Origin: Rhodamnia argentea
Lineage: Eukaryota; Streptophyta; Magnoliopsida; Myrtales; Myrtaceae
Assembly (NCBI RefSeq): GCF_020921035.1
Contig: NC_063156.1
Coordinates: 8,494,001 to 8,558,000, forward strand
Direction of reading: 5' to 3'
Length of the DNA: 64,000 nt
This document shows, in pieces, positions 23,021 to 40,346 of this stretch. The position numbers and the translations under genes are program-made. The notes under the pieces are model-generated. The model was not told the origin of the DNA, ran no database searches, and was given only the letters and a program-made list of their open reading frames with translations. Numbering within the stretch: the stretch's first letter is position 1; each line of letters opens with the position of its first letter.

Positions 23021-25290
23021 GTTGTGACCTTGGTTTAGTGCGTTCTCTGCTTCCCCTTTCATTCACATATCATTCCTCGCGAAAATGGATCGACACCTTG
23101 TCCTATGCTTGATTCACAAGTTTCGAGGGGTCTTCTGCGTGTGTTAAAATACTATCCACATTTGAGGTTCTCGCCACTGGAAACTGGACTGGACTGGAGC
23201 ACGACAGCACCCAAGATTCGGTACCAAACGGTGCCCTAAAACAATCCAGGGTTTTTGTCTGTACTTGGATCATGTATCAATGCATAAAGTTCATGCATAA
23301 GCGGAATAAAGTACATGAGGCTTTGCCCCGTGTTGCTTGGAGGCCGTTCTTCGTCTCGAGCATAGTTCTGGTCGATGGTTGCTTTTATGTATGCGGCCAC
23401 AGAAGTCTTATGGAATGCGACCCTGTGTTATGCATCCTCTAATTCTCCTCCTGCAATGTTCCAGGGAACTTACCTTGTATTTAGTCTGTAGTGGCCGAGA
23501 GGGATATGTCCAAAATGATTTTCTGGTCGATGCATGCTGCCGCTGAGAATGGCTTTCTGGCTTTCATAGAAACTTCATTCCAACTGTACGCTCATGTAAT
23601 TTGTTTTGGAGTGATTACTCTCTGGAAGTTAGCCGTTCGTGGCCGTCTGGATGGGAATTATACACGGAGACGGTCCAAAAGCAATCACTGCTTAATCCGA
23701 GGTACCGCGGATCTTAAGATGCAGTGATTTTTTTCACTTTGGCTTGTGAGGGAATGCCTGCCTTCAGACACTCGCTAAACGTTCTTACGAGGGAAAAATA
23801 CAATTCTCAAAACAATGATAGGCAGCCAGAACGTTGGAAACCATATTGTCGGAACATTGACAATCGTGATTAGGAATCAGAATTAACATCTAATCTCGAT
23901 AACTTCAAATCCTTTGTTTTTTTTTCTCTCTCTTATAAATCATTCAAATTCTCTCCTCTTTTCTAATCACTTTTGCCCAAATGCTAGTGTTAAATACATT
24001 TTCTTGACATGAACATGACTAATCCGAGAATCCGAAACGACTAATCCATTTGAAATTTTTCGGCTAGATAATTTATTATTACACGACATTGAAAATCATC
24101 ATGATTTTTACGAGACCACGAATGTGAAGAACTTAACTTGGATATTTCGAAAACAGGAGATAAAAATCAACTTTAAAAAAAAAAAAAAGAAGGAGCTTTG
24201 AGATGCGGACCTCAGCCTTTGTCCAGTTGCACGCAAAGAAGGATTCCCCGAATGGGATAGGAAGCCAGATCACACGGAAAATCGAACTCCCTCGAAAATC
24301 CCATTTGTAAACTCTAATCATCAATTCTTGGGGAATCCCACCACCCACTTGTCCACGTGTAACTCAGCGCGTGGTCGCTTTCTCTCTCGAGGGGCCCACA
24401 CCATCTCTTTCCATGCCACGTGGATAGTAAAAATTAAGTTGTGCTGTCCTTGGTGGGTCCCCAAAGTCAGAGGAAGATCATCCAATAAGGTATTTTCGTC
24501 AATAAATGCTTGAAGGCTTTGTGAAAAACCCAAGAAAAGAAGATTCTTCTCTTCAGCACCTTTTCATTCTAATGTTATATCCAAATAAGTTTTATTAAAA
24601 ATTGCGATATTTTCTTATCAAGCATGATTGACAAATATGAATTCCCGATTTAGCAGCAATCTCGTAACTTGAAAGTCACCTCACGTTGACTATAAATGCT
24701 GAATTGATACGGGCAATATTAAAAATGCTTTGGACCCGAACATGTACCAAGATCGGATGGAAACATCACGTGTCGCTCGGGACAATAATTAAAAAAATAA
24801 GACAACTCCAATAAATTTGAGAATTTTGTATCTCCATATTGTACAAAACTCAATCAGAATTGGGTATTGGCCGATATATAGAATATACGCAGTACTTGAA
24901 ACAAAACGTGGTGGATGTTCTTAATGCAGAAATTATCTTATGAAAACAGAACGAGAAGAAAAACGAATCATCGGCATAAGATACAAGCTAAATTTACTTT
25001 TCTAAGCAATACACTTAACAACATTGAAAAAGTCCACAAAAAGGAACTCATTTCATATAAGTTTACATATCAACCATACTTGTTTCAACGAATCTGAACA
25101 TCACATTTTTTTTTCCTCGCCTCTCGCAAGAATAACCCGACATACGAGGTGAAAATTATCGAAAGAATTTTTTTTTTTTGACAATACGTAATATTTAAGA
25201 AAAGTATGTGATTTTCAAGGCATTGTATTTTCGGGTGTGAAGAAAAAAAAAAGGTTATTTGTATTTTTTTTTTTTTTGGTCAAAAGGTTT
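23021..25290. other. 3' flank and intergenic sequence
   Basis: The first 300 bp probably hold the 3' UTR of the previous gene. Beyond that the sequence is AT-rich with poly-A near 24,177 and poly-T near 25,170 and 25,266. Short frames have no domain. I see no gene. Confidence 0.5.
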
Positions 25291-25379
25291 ATACCGTTTA
25301 TTTGCAATTAGATGCAACAATAACACATTCACGCAACAGTGCACGGACATGCGTGCCCATCATCTTCTGCTCCTTCTTC

Positions 25380-25466
25380 TCTCTCAACCTTTCCCAATTG
25401 CACTGGAGCAGCCTACAGAGAGCTTCACGGCACTTCCTCTGGCTTCCCGGTTTCTGCTTCCCACGG
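25380..25466 (+). promoter_or_regulatory. Probable 5' UTR exon of the LACS gene
   Basis: A C/T-rich block resembling a plant leader ends at cttcccacgg before a gtaatc donor. The matching acceptor is the ttccag before 26,705, so the leader intron would be about 1.2 kb. A (ccg)n run at 25,497-25,530 and a 25-bp poly-T at 25,648 fall inside this intron. Confidence 0.45.
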
Positions 25467-25643
25467 GTAATCGATTCTCTTCTCCTCCTTCTTCGTTGCC
25501 GCCGCCGCCGCCGCCGCTGCCGCCGCCGTCGCTCGTCGAAGTCGTTGTCGTGATCACCATCCGGGGTACGGTGGAGCTCTGCGCTTTCATTTCGTTTTCT
25601 GGCCTGTGGCTGTGGTCGAGTCGTGTTCATCGTTAGGTGACGG

Positions 25644-25679
<36 letters not shown>

Positions 25680-26752
25680 TATGGAGATTCGTGGTCATTT
25701 GAGGTGAAGGTCATTGTTGTGTTTTCGGTGAGTTGAGTGAGCTCTTGAGCTGTTTCGTGTTGGTCGGTTTAGTTGTTGCGTGCGGCATCCCAGTCGAGGC
25801 AGGTCGATCGCATGGTCTGATCTTGAGCGGGAGTTTAGTAATTTCCGAGAGCGACTGTCGGGAATATGATTTAATTTAGTAGGACGCCTTGACAGAGAGG
25901 TATTTGCTTTTGCCTCTTTGGAGCGACCGCAAGCTGGTTTTAGTTTCATCGGTCGTGGCCTCTTTCTCCATTGTTTGCTTGATCTCCGTCTCTTGTTTGA
26001 GCAGAGTTGCTCGTATGGATGGATGAAGTTTTAGTTGTTGGTGATTGTAGGTGCTGGAGTAAATGATCAAACCGCACTGTTGTTGGTATCTTGTCCAAGC
26101 AAACAGCGACTGTGCTCTAGGTTGTTCGGTTCCCCATGCTTGTGGCTGTTATTGTTGTTGCGCAAATGACGAGTTACAAACCTCTTTTTCTTGTATTTCT
26201 TTGGCTTCTTCCTAGATTCCTTATCCAGTTTAAGCGGAATTGGGGCTGGCGATTTCTTGCTTCTGATTTACTGGAATCCCCCAATTGGACATGTTTTTAG
26301 AAAGCACGAGTTTGTGTACTATCTCCTGGCCTTTACTTGGGTACTCCATTTTTGTTTCATGATTGTTATGAAGTTCTATGGAGATACATGTGTGTCATTT
26401 AGTGATAAATGCAATATCGGGATATGCAGCTTGTTGTGTAGCTCCACCGATCAGCACATTTGCCTTCATTTGTATTTATTGCTTTGTCAACACCGCACCT
26501 TGTGGTTGCTCACTCGGCACTGTTTTTATCTTTATTCATTTAAGTGTGCATGCAGATGCATTCATTGAATATCAAGTTTGGGCCCTTTGGGACTCAATTT
26601 TACTTTCTGCTGGTGTACAATATGCGAATTTTTGACGGTAGTTCTTAACAGGTAACTTTGCTTTCGATTTGAGGAAATGAAATAAGCGAGTCTGTAATTT
26701 CCAGTGCCCTCAATTGGGAGATCCAGAAGAACGTTCATTGTCCTCACCAGTG

Positions 26753-31047
<4,295 letters not shown>

Positions 31048-32190
31048 TATGTGCGAAGACTTAGATGCTTACTCGCTTGCCATATCGTTTTACCGCCGCA
31101 GAGGTCTATATCATTTAGCTCCTAATTCCATGAATTGCTGTTTTCCCTAGCAATGGTTTCTCTACCATCAGATGATAGCTAGTAGGATCACATGTATTTA
31201 ACTTTGATCCCTTTCTTTTCGAAGAAGGGAGATGCGATGCCATTGTGTTGAACTTCCAATGGAGTATATATGTCTAAAATCTTTGGGCGATTCCAGTTCT
31301 TTCATACAATCTACCTTGATAGGGCTGGCGGTCAATGATACCTGGAAGTCTAGGCCATTGTGGATATCTGAAGGCATAGTCAATGGCTTGGATTCACAGA
31401 TCTACCAGACAATTTAGACATAATTTGATCTTGAATGACCCTCCTTTGATGCCTCTCCATGGTTTCTTTATCTTTGCTGTTCCAAGATTATGCGTAGGGT
31501 AACACAGTGAATGATTCTCATGCAAAATTTCGATTCGCACGTGCAGTGGTATTCACTTAAATCATGATGATAAAATGAAACAAACTTTGGCTAATTTGGT
31601 TTCTCTCTCTGTCTTTTTTTTTCTTTTTTGGTAAAAAAGAAATTTGGCTATTTTTTTTTTTTATAAATTGAAATTTTCCTTCGACCGAAAAAAAAAGAAA
31701 ATTTGAAGTTTTCCACAATGATTGGGAGGAGTCGATGTATTTTTTGTTAAACAAAAGGTAAATAATAATGTTATAAAATTTCAAAGTTCGTAAATAATTG
31801 ATGATATTCGAATTCATGATCTCCAATGAGGTACGTCTCAGCCTGCGTAACCTGATTTTACTAGGTGTCACAGATGTCTTCACAACTGTTTTTCTAGAGC
31901 CATCTCAGTTTGAATCCAACGTTGCAATGATTATGATACTGTATCTCACCAATCGGCACCGCATAACACAAGCTACTGTTTTTCTGATAATTTTTTTCCT
32001 CTGGAGACTCTTGTCTATCCTACCTTCATGTCCTATGGAACAATCTGAGCATCCAAATCCACCCTCATCTCCAGACATCTCAAAAGCTTCACTCTGTCAA
32101 TGAATTTTTCCTCCCAAATCGAAGACTGTTTGGCTCCGTCCACTTCTTTCCGAGAGAAGATTCTGCACGATGACGAGGGAGTTGACAAAC
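31048..32190. other. Intergenic between convergent genes
   Basis: Holds the 3' UTR of LACS (about 31,048-31,450) and the 3' UTR of the next, convergent gene. AT-rich with poly-T at 31,614 and 31,651. No gene is seen. Confidence 0.55.
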
Positions 32191-34900
32191 CTATTTTTGC
32201 TCGGATGTACTCGAAACAAGCGCAACAGTTTTCGCTGCAGGCCGTAGTATGAGATACAAAGCAGGGCCAAGAAAAGGCACCGCAGAAAGAGGGAGAAGCC
32301 AGGAACCTTTCTCGTACCTGCAATTCAACAACTCAGTAGTCATCCAACCCCAGAAACTAACCATACTCATATTTCAAGAAACTATTTAATACTGAACGAC
32401 AGCCATGGGTCGTATTGGGAATGCCTTACCATTTCCGAGAGGTCATATCATTGTAAACCCAGAAAGGAGCAAATGCAGACAGTAGGGTGAAATCGAGGGT
32501 TGTGACATGGATCTGCAAAAAAGGTTCCATATCCTAATTAGCTTCCCCACTATTCCAAGCAGAACAAACATGAGAGTTTCACAGAACACCTTGATTTCAA
32601 GCATCTACTCGGAATAAATAGAATGATGGATCAAGTACTATTTGATACTCATCACATGGACCTGAAGTTTAGTTTCAGTTTAGGTACAATTGAGAGGTAT
32701 TGAACTTTTTATGGCAAAGGTAATGGCATGAATTAAGAACAGAAAAACAGTTTCGTACTTGGGGTGTCCTGCTAAACTTCATTTTTCCTTTTCATTGACC
32801 ATCAAAAACCATATCTTGTCTCGAGCAGTAGATCACCTCGATACATACATATAGCAGAGAATTGTGGATCGCGTTCACATCCTTCAATCTCATACAACAG
32901 AAGGCACCATTACAATTCTTTGGAGCAGTTAATGTAGCAGATGCTGAGGAATAAGGATTGACTCACTAATTTGCTCTCTCTGAAGTACTGGAAGAACTCC
33001 GACCAGTCACCTCCACCCACCAAAGCTGCATAAGAGATCAATCCTAGTCCTGCAAGAAATACTATCTGACATGTATTTCAGTTAATTGTCTTCTTATGCG
33101 AAATTAGATGAAAATCAACTGGAAAAAACGGTGTTTCCCACTAAATAAAAGCTTCTATGCAAGACAGGGAGATAAGGACATTCGACATGTTCAGAATCGC
33201 AATGATGTTCAAAGAAATGGCAGCAACTTCCTGGGGGACCGCACATTGGATTCACTTTTCTCTTTCACACTACTAAGAAAGTTGGCACTTTGATTGCCTC
33301 ATGTTCGCTCTTAAACCATGTCCAGAATTTTAGAAGTGATCCATATGGAAATTGCTTATCGCTTTTTCTTATATGTCCCGTTCTTTCAATGAGCGCTATG
33401 TCATTCCTTACCCCAGCAGTGAACTTTGATTCTAGGAAATTCAGAGGCCATCTACTGAGCTCGGCTTCTTCAACAGGTGGAGGTGGTTTCCAGAGTACAA
33501 AGTACGGAAGGAGAACATAGATGCCGCCAAAGAAAGAAAGTACTGCGAAAGGCCAGACAGGAACACTGCCCTTCGAGCTGCGTGTATAATCATGTTACGA
33601 GTCCGTAAGCAATCAGATTCATTAAAACAACAGTAACAAAGTTAGCTTCCTGTTCTTATAAACCGGACACAGAATTGTACGCACGACATGCAGGTAAGTA
33701 TGGTTATTTGGCAAAGGAAGTAACAATTGCACGAAAGGGGAAAATTCCCTTGTATCCCCAAAACCACAAAGGAATCCACCGAAAAAGGATCGGAACATAC
33801 TTTTCAAGAGTTAATTTTTGAACAGGGGTAATTTTCATACGAAGCAGGATTACCGAATATCATTGCATATATCTCAGGTATATACTAAAAACAAAGAAAT
33901 TTCCAGTGGGAAAGTGTCGAAAATCAAGCTAAATGAATGAAAGGTTACCCTCGGCCTGTCGGAAGTAGCAGCATGCTATAGACCAAAGGCCACACACCCA
34001 TAATGTTCCACAACGACACAAGCACTCCATTCATCCTGAAACCATCATCTCCTTTCAAATTCAACAGCTTTTGCAGAAAATACATGTCCCTCGACTGTAG
34101 ATTTAAAAGAGAAAAGCATCACAAATCCATCGGAATATCAGGACTGATTACTTCAAAGACTTGACAGAACCGATGTATCTATGCCAGAGTAAAATCATAA
34201 TCCACTTCATAAGCATATCTTTCGTTTAACCGCACCACATTCATCATCACCATTTGGGTCCACTAGAACTACCCATCTCTTGAACAGCACCAAAAAAAAA
34301 AAAAATCCACTCCATTTTCTTTTTCGTAAAATTCAGACCTGTGGATTAATAATCTTCAAAGACTTGAGCGAGCTGTGCCATAAGTATCTAGATCATCATC
34401 CGCATCAGCAAGCACATCTAATGCTCAAGCACGCGAGTTCTTGGTCACCTAAAGTTCATTCGTCAAGAAATGAGAGCATACAGAGTCATCAGGCTGGAAC
34501 ATATAATTACCGGAGTCTGGTTCGGAGCTAGATTGAAGACGTAATACATAATCGCTCCCCAGAGCAGAAACAGCAAGAGCGACGTCGTCCAGTCCCTTCC
34601 TCTCTCCCCATCACTCTCCGACGGACCCTCCTCCTTCAGAACCGGGTCCTCCGGCTTCTCGTCCTTGGCGAAGCTGCGACGAACTTGAAGGCTTCCGGGC
34701 CTCTGGGACAGAGAAATGGAGGGATTACCATCGCAACGCTTGCGGTTGATCATGATGCTACGAGCTAAAGGAGAGGCCTTTGAGGGGAGCGAAGGGAATG
34801 GGATTCTGGGTGTTGGGATTTGGGCGCGGAAGAGCGAGTGCTCGAGAGGTGGGACGCGAGCGGAGTTGGTGGAGACGATGAGATTGGCACTGGCTAACAT
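32191..34900 (-). CDS. Plastid-targeted polytopic membrane protein of unknown function
   Basis: Six minus-strand exons join in frame: 34900-34511, 34094-33949, 33577-33412, 33065-32967, 32512-32430 and 32317-32191, giving 336 aa. Residues 1-90 are rich in Ser, Arg and Pro with few acids, as in a chloroplast transit peptide. An acidic linker (EKPEDPVLKEEGPSESDGER) follows, then several hydrophobic segments: TTSLLLFLLWGAIMYYVFNL, LWNIMGVWPLVYSMLLL, the stretch after VPVWP, GLGLISYAALV, FTLLSAFAPFWVY and PLSAVPFLGPALYLILR. The string NLKGDDGFRMN and the tail order are conserved in plant proteins I recall, but I cannot name the family. It is convergent with LACS. An upstream in-frame extension past 34,900 is possible, but this ATG opens the transit-like region. 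Confidence 0.8.
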
Positions 34901-35960
34901 GTTTGCAGCCAACAAAGAAGAAGAAGAAGAAGAAGAATGGCGTTTCGTAGTGTGATGAGGCACAGGCGTATTCCCTTTTCTTTCGAAAATTGTCGTTCTT
35001 TTTAGTTTCTGTGAATGAATTCTTTGTATTCTCCGACCAAAAAAAAAAAAAATAGAATAAATTTTTTGTATTTTTTCCATGATCAAATCTAAACGACAAG
35101 TAGCATATTTGTTTACGTTTGAGCAATAGAAAAAGCAATATTTAACTGCCAACCGTTTGTCAAAACTCATGAGCAAATGGAATCTCCCATTGTCCAGCAG
35201 GAGTGTTCCAACCGGACATCAATTTACCTATCCATAAATTTTCGAGTTTAGTGTGTGAACGAGAAAAAAAAATAATATAATCGCTACAAGCAGCTTCTCC
35301 CTTATCGTGGAGGCGGACCGGACCCGCAAGCCGCTTCTCCCTTCTTCAGAAATTAATCTCTCTCTCTCTCTCTCTCAATTTCGGTGACATTCTCATTTTT
35401 CAGATTAGAAAACTGTTGGAGTATTTCAACATGTCAAAACTATACGTACTTTCAAAAAGGATACTCGTATGTAAATTGAATAGCAAATTGGACCCTTCAG
35501 CTTTGGATAAGTCATCGAGATCTCTACTTCCTTTATTGGTAATGGATGAGACCGGATCAAGTTTTGTTAGAAAAATAATAGTGTAACACTTAGGCTTTGC
35601 CTATTTTATTACCGAAAAAAAGGCGATGTCTTATATTTTGATCAATAATAATAATAAAAATAAAAACTACTTCAAATTTTTAAGGAAAAAATTATCTGTG
35701 AAAATTTGTATATTATGGAAATTTCAGGTATTTCACCGTCAGAAAAAGTCAACGCATTCACCACTAGATTTGGATTTGATGAAAAGCAAAAAATAAACCC
35801 ACACAGCTCATCCTAAGCGCTAGTCACCCTTCCCCGTCCTTGTCCACTTGCGTATAAAATAAGTCTAGTCAAATTGTAATATCTTGATGTTATTGTCATT
35901 CCATTGTTCATTTGGCAGGCCAGAGGAACAAGGCCAACATTGCATCAAACGAAGATTGAT
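34901..35960. other. Intergenic between divergent genes
   Basis: A GAA run at 34,917-34,934 lies in the leader of the plastid protein gene. Beyond it are a poly-A near 35,040, a (tc)n run at 35,360-35,375 and AT-rich sequence with an ataataata run at 35,645. No gene is seen. Confidence 0.5.
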
Positions 35961-35964
35961 TGTA

Positions 35965-36345
35965 GGTGGAACCCGAATGGGACGAAAACCGGAATCGGGT
36001 CCGGCTGCCGGAGAGGAAAACGCTGAAGATCGACTTCCATGGCTCCTTCCTCGAAGGCTATCTCCGGCGAGTGTGTCGCAACTCGGTGGAGGAAGGCGAT
36101 CGGAGGTTTTCGCTCGATCGGCGAATGTCATGTCAGCGTTTCGTGTGGAAACCCTAGGAGTCCTTGAAGGCCATTGGTTTTTGCTTACTTCACATTCTGA
36201 AACTACTCGGTGCAGAACGAGCCGCAGGAGATTGAACAAGTGCTTATCGAGGAATGCTTGAAAACCTTCACTTTGCCCATTGGTCCAGATACCAAAACTG
36301 AAAGCAGCGGATTAGGTCGTCAAAGCCCAACTCCGTAGAACTCTC
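35965..36345 (+). pseudogene. Coding-like island, unidentified, probably a gene fragment
   Basis: A GC-richer island in AT-rich DNA. One frame (35,966-36,157) gives RLPERKTLKIDFHGSFLEGY. A later one (36,205-36,330) gives EIEQVLIEECLKTFTLPIGP and then a stop. The second begins after a tgcag that could be an acceptor. Composition looks protein-coding, but I recognise no family, there is no sensible start, and the frames do not join without assumption. It may be a dead host gene or exons of a short gene I cannot assemble. Confidence 0.3.
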
Positions 36346-37236
36346 CCTCTAAGTTGGGCTTCAACCCCCCCACCTCCACCTCTTATGGACATGTTCTAAA
36401 ACTCGAATGATGTGTTCATTGAGAACGCTCGGTTCCCGATTTGGTCTTGCTCTAAGACGGTTCAATCATTGGATCAATTGCAATTTTTTTTTAATTTGTC
36501 ATTTAAATTTTTCTCGTTAACGATATATTCACCGATCCACCTCTTGTCAATTGCATTGCGTTATCACTGAACTTGGAAGTCATACTAAATATCCTAAGTG
36601 TCTTAGGTCTAGGTTTAAGTTTGCACTTAGTAATTTAAAAATATTCGGTTCGACTCCCCTTGGAACTTGGGATTGGGCCAAAGCCCTCGGGAACTAGATC
36701 AAATCGGCCTATTTGGGTGATTCTCGGTTTGATCCGCAAATCATGTCACACCATGCGTAGTGAGTTAGCCACTGAGGACATTGTCGTGGAAGACATGTAC
36801 TAATTACTCTCCTTAACTAGTAACATTGCAAACCAATTAGCAATTTTCCTGACTTGAAAACTTTCACAATTTTTTTTTTCTTTTTTGCTAATCTGGCTAT
36901 ATCAACCCTTTAGCCCCATCTTCCTATTACACTACATGAAAATTTCCATGTTGATGTCTCTTTTAACATTCCATATATTGTCATCAGCCGTTTGTCTTTT
37001 AAAAGAGTCGAAAATCATGATCAACTCCATCAAGGGCCGTAAATCAGGTTGACTAGAATTTTGATCGTGATTAGTGATCAGTTGACTTTTGGTTAAAATC
37101 ACTCCTTAATCAACTGCCTTTATTTGTTCCATCCATCACTGCCATGCATGCAATCTATAAGGTAAGGAAAAGAGAGATCGCCCCTTATTTCTCCAACGTA
37201 TTTACCAATTCAGAACGTCCCTCGCCTCGTCTTGTG
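36346..37236. other. Intergenic and promoter of the GDSL gene
   Basis: AT-rich, no coding signal. The last few hundred bases should contain the promoter of the lipase gene. Confidence 0.5.
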
Positions 37237-37244
37237 TATAAATA
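37237..37244 (+). promoter_or_regulatory. TATA box of the GDSL lipase gene
   Basis: TATAAATA lies 65-72 bp before the ATG at 37,309, which predicts transcription from about 37,270. It also argues against the in-frame ATG at 37,144, which would lie upstream of the TATA box. Confidence 0.65.
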
Positions 37245-37308
37245 CATGCAAAATCTCCGTCTCCACGCCCTCACAAATCCTCTCGGTTCATCCTTCTTGT
37301 CATCACCA

Positions 37309-38924
37309 ATGTCTCTCGTCGCTTTTCTTGATGGCGGCAAGAACTTGTCGTGGCTCTGCCTGATCTCTCTGCTGCTACTGCTTCTGCTTCGGGCCTCTTC
37401 CAAGGTCGTCTTTGCCACCAAGAACGGTGGCAACGCTACGTACCCGGCGCTGTTTGCGTTTGGGGACTCGATCCTCGACACGGGTAACAACAATAACCTC
37501 AGGACGCTGAGCAAGTGCAACTACCCTCCTTACGGCAGGGATTTTCCCGGAGCTGTACCCACCGGCCGGTTTGGTGACGGAAAAGTCCTGTCGGACTTGA
37601 TAAGTAAGTACCTTTTTTTTTTTTTTCCTTTTTCACTGAGATGGAATTAGATGCAACCCGATTCGATTTTGTAGTACTCTTCGGTAATGAGCACATTGAA
37701 CTATAGCAGTGCCTGATGTACAATGCTGATTGAAATTCGAACCTGCACAAAATTCTTAAACAGCGGAAGGGCTCGGAATCAAAGAGCTATTACCAGCATA
37801 TTTGGATCCTAATCTAAAGGACGTGGATCTTCCGACGGGCGTTTGCTTCGCTTCAGGTGGCTCAGGCTTAGATCCGCTAACAGCCGGAACGCAGGTTCAT
37901 TTCTCGCCCTTCAATTCTTTGAAATTTACGCTCATCAGCTCTCCAAGCACTCGCTCCGAAATAGTCGATCATGTGTCTTTCAATGTGCCAGGGCGTATTG
38001 GCCATGGAAGATCAACTGAAGCAGTTCAACGAGTACGTAGGGAAGCTGAACGCGGTCGTTGGAGCCGAAAACGCCACCGCCATACTCAACAGCAGCCTCT
38101 ATCTGATGTCTGCTGGCAACAACGACATCGCCTTCACCTATTTATCCGCCCACCTACGGCCCATGACCTTCCCTGAATACGCTGATTTCTTGGTGATTTC
38201 CACTTCAACTTTCATCAGGGTAGATTCCTGTTAGCCATGGAAAATGCATCATTTGAATCGGCATGCGTCCTTGTATATCTAGCTCGCCCATCGCGGAAAG
38301 AATCCAAAGCATCCTCCCATATTTTGCTTTTCATTTTTGCTTTCTGTACGCTGTTTACAGGGCTTGTATGCGCTCGGCGCGCGGAGATTTGCACTCCTAA
38401 GCGCTTTACCATTGGGATGCTTGCCATCGGGCAGAGCTCCGGTAGGTGGCCTTCTTTGCTCGGAGTTGGCCAACCAAGCGGCGCAATTGTTCAATTCTAA
38501 ACTCTCCGCCATGTCGAGTTCTCTCACCGGCGAACTCACGGATTCCCGGATAGTCTACATCAACGTCTATGATCCTCTCCTCAATCTAATACGAAACCCT
38601 AATCAATTTGGTAAGCACTTAAGCTCTAATTTCCAACCACATTCATCACCATGCGCGCTCCCAGCATGCATTGCCTTTTCATTGCAGTCTTAAAGAGTTC
38701 GCTTCGCAAACTTGACACTACAAAAATGGGCATGTAAAATTTTTTCAGGTTTTCGAGTCGCTAACGTAGGATGCTGTGGCGTACTAACGCTGCTGTGCAA
38801 TGGACTGAGTCCATTCACTTGTCCGAACGTACCGGATTTCGTTTTCTGGGACGCCGCTCATCCTTCCGAGAAAGCCTACCGCGCTCTCGCTCCTGCCATC
38901 GTCCAGGCGTGTTCGAACATGTAG
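37309..38924 (+). CDS. GDSL-type esterase/lipase (SGNH hydrolase), secreted
   Basis: Hydrolyses ester bonds in lipids or cell-wall esters, with an extracellular site expected. Five exons join in frame: 37309-37603, 37764-37894, 37992-38219, 38361-38610 and 38749-38924, giving 359 aa, the usual size. Residues 12-34 form a leucine-rich signal peptide. The catalytic blocks are present: [12 protein letters not shown] (Ser54), the glycine of block II in FASGGSG, GNND (184-187), and DAAHP (Asp336, His339) near the C-terminus. [20 protein letters not shown] is the family's conserved string after block III. The start was chosen because a TATA box sits just upstream and the preceding in-frame residues do not resemble a signal peptide. 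It belongs to the five-exon plant GDSL group (EXL-like). The substrate is unknown. Confidence 0.92.
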
Positions 38925-39510
38925 CGCGGCGGCTCCACGAGCTGATTATCGGGACCTTCGTGTCTACCTTACAAAGAATCATCTGGCTTCTTGGTTTAGT
39001 GTTGGGGAATTGTAATTAATGAATGTTTTCCGAGTAAAAGAGATCTGAATCATCCACGTATGTTTGGAGTAAAACATTGCGAGTGGATTTATTTTCGGAA
39101 ATGCTTTCTTAGTTTGTGTTGCATTATACAATAACGACGATATTATATTTTAAAGAGTAGGTACGAAGTGATTTACTAGATCGACCAACTCTCATCTTCT
39201 TGCTTGAGTCTTTTATAACTTCTCCATTTCTATTGAACTTTTCCCCATCCTGTCTTCGTTTGCTTTCGTTCATTTCCATACGCCTCTATGTGCGCCCTTT
39301 TTGCTAACGGTCAAAAACAGAATCGATATTGTCTACTCATATATTATATATATATATATATATCTTTTAATCGAAAGTAGGAACACCTTGTTATGATATT
39401 ATGAAAATGTTAGATTACTACATTGAGAAAAATAATTGAAAATTAAAGTTTACAACTTTGATTATATGATATGGAAAGCCTTATCCAGTGCATATGAATG
39501 AGTAGTTTGT
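38925..39510. other. 3' flank, with (TA)n microsatellite
   Basis: GDSL 3' UTR, then AT-rich DNA. A (ta)n run occupies about 39,345-39,363. No gene is seen. Confidence 0.55.
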
Positions 39511-39514
39511 GTTG

Positions 39515-39760
39515 AAATATAACACGCGGAAACTAATCAAGATCTTACAAATAAGTCAATGCGAAAAAGCTCATAAAAATAACGAGAAACGATAAAAGAC
39601 ACCAAAGATTACGCGGTTCGATCCGAATACCGATACCTATATCCACGGAAGAGCCAGTAAGAACAATCCACTATAATCGGAGAATCGCAGTTATAATCGC
39701 TCAATACGCTCGTGTTTCCCGCACCTAAATTACATCCAAGTCTCAAATATTTATAAATAA
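39515..39760. mobile_element. Solo LTR-like fragment, fossil
   Basis: This stretch contains gtcaatgcgaaa, a cggttcgatcc block, tatccacggaagagcc, aatcggagaat and cgtgtttcccgca. The same blocks occur in order at 49,300-49,510. Words of the form ggttcggtcc...ctacrtccacgg are frequent in LTRs of plant retrotransposons. No coding region or second LTR is attached. It is old and incomplete. Confidence 0.4.
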
Positions 39761-39992
39761 TAAAATAACTCAGATGTAAAACTTACGAACAAATCCCTTT
39801 GCGATTGAAACCCTTTGTATAGTCCGAAACCAAGAACGTGCAGAGTTCTCGGTTTTCTTTCTTCTTCGTACGAAGGCTACTGTGCGGCGACCCTTTTTTT
39901 CTTGATTTGCGCGGCTTCTTTTTCGTCGTCTTCTTTGTGCGTTGAGAAGCCCGAAAGAACCTCTGGCGGCTACAGTGCACTCACCTTTTTAA

Positions 39993-40184
39993 ACCCACGC
40001 CCTAATACCTTCTGTATTATAGGGTCAACAACTTTTCTTCTTTTTTTTGACCTGGGCCCACCACAAGAACTAATATATACTAAATAATGATGGGACCCAC
40101 GCCCTAGTACCTTCTGTATTATAGGGTCAACGACTTTTCTTCTTTTTTTTTGACCTGGGCCCACCACAAGAACTAATATATATA
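39993..40184. repeat. Direct tandem repeat, two copies of about 102 bp
   Basis: Copies start at 39,993 and 40,095. Both read acccacgccctaxtacctt, then ctgtattatagggtcaac, a poly-T stretch, and gacctgggcccaccacaaga. They differ at only a few positions over about 90 bp, so the duplication is recent. Confidence 0.85.
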
Positions 40185-40282
40185 ATCCCTTCTTTTGTCT
40201 TGTAGCGCCAAGGAAATTTGCAGAAATTTTCCTCGCATCCCAATTCTTGATTCATTAAAGATTTTCTTTTCCCAAATCAACT

Positions 40283-40346
40283 ATTGAAAAGGAAGCAGAT
40301 TACTTGTTGAGGCCATGATTATGAACCAAAAGCTCTGATACCACGT
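40283..40346 (-). mobile_element. Internal scrap of a second copia copy outside the left LTR, fossil
   Basis: The sequence directly left of the left LTR repeats 44,708-44,770 almost exactly: the start of gag and the tRNA-Met-type primer-binding site (complement of tggtatcagagc). Internal sequence therefore flanks the left LTR on both sides. This indicates a tandem or recombined pair sharing one LTR. The second copy is truncated after about 60 bp. Confidence 0.8.

Noticed and set aside
25298-25714. 138-aa minus-strand frame with Arg runs
   Set aside because: Created by the (ccg)n and poly-T tracts of the LACS leader intron.
37144-37308. Upstream in-frame ATG for the GDSL lipase
   Set aside because: It lies upstream of the TATA box, and the added residues do not resemble a signal peptide.
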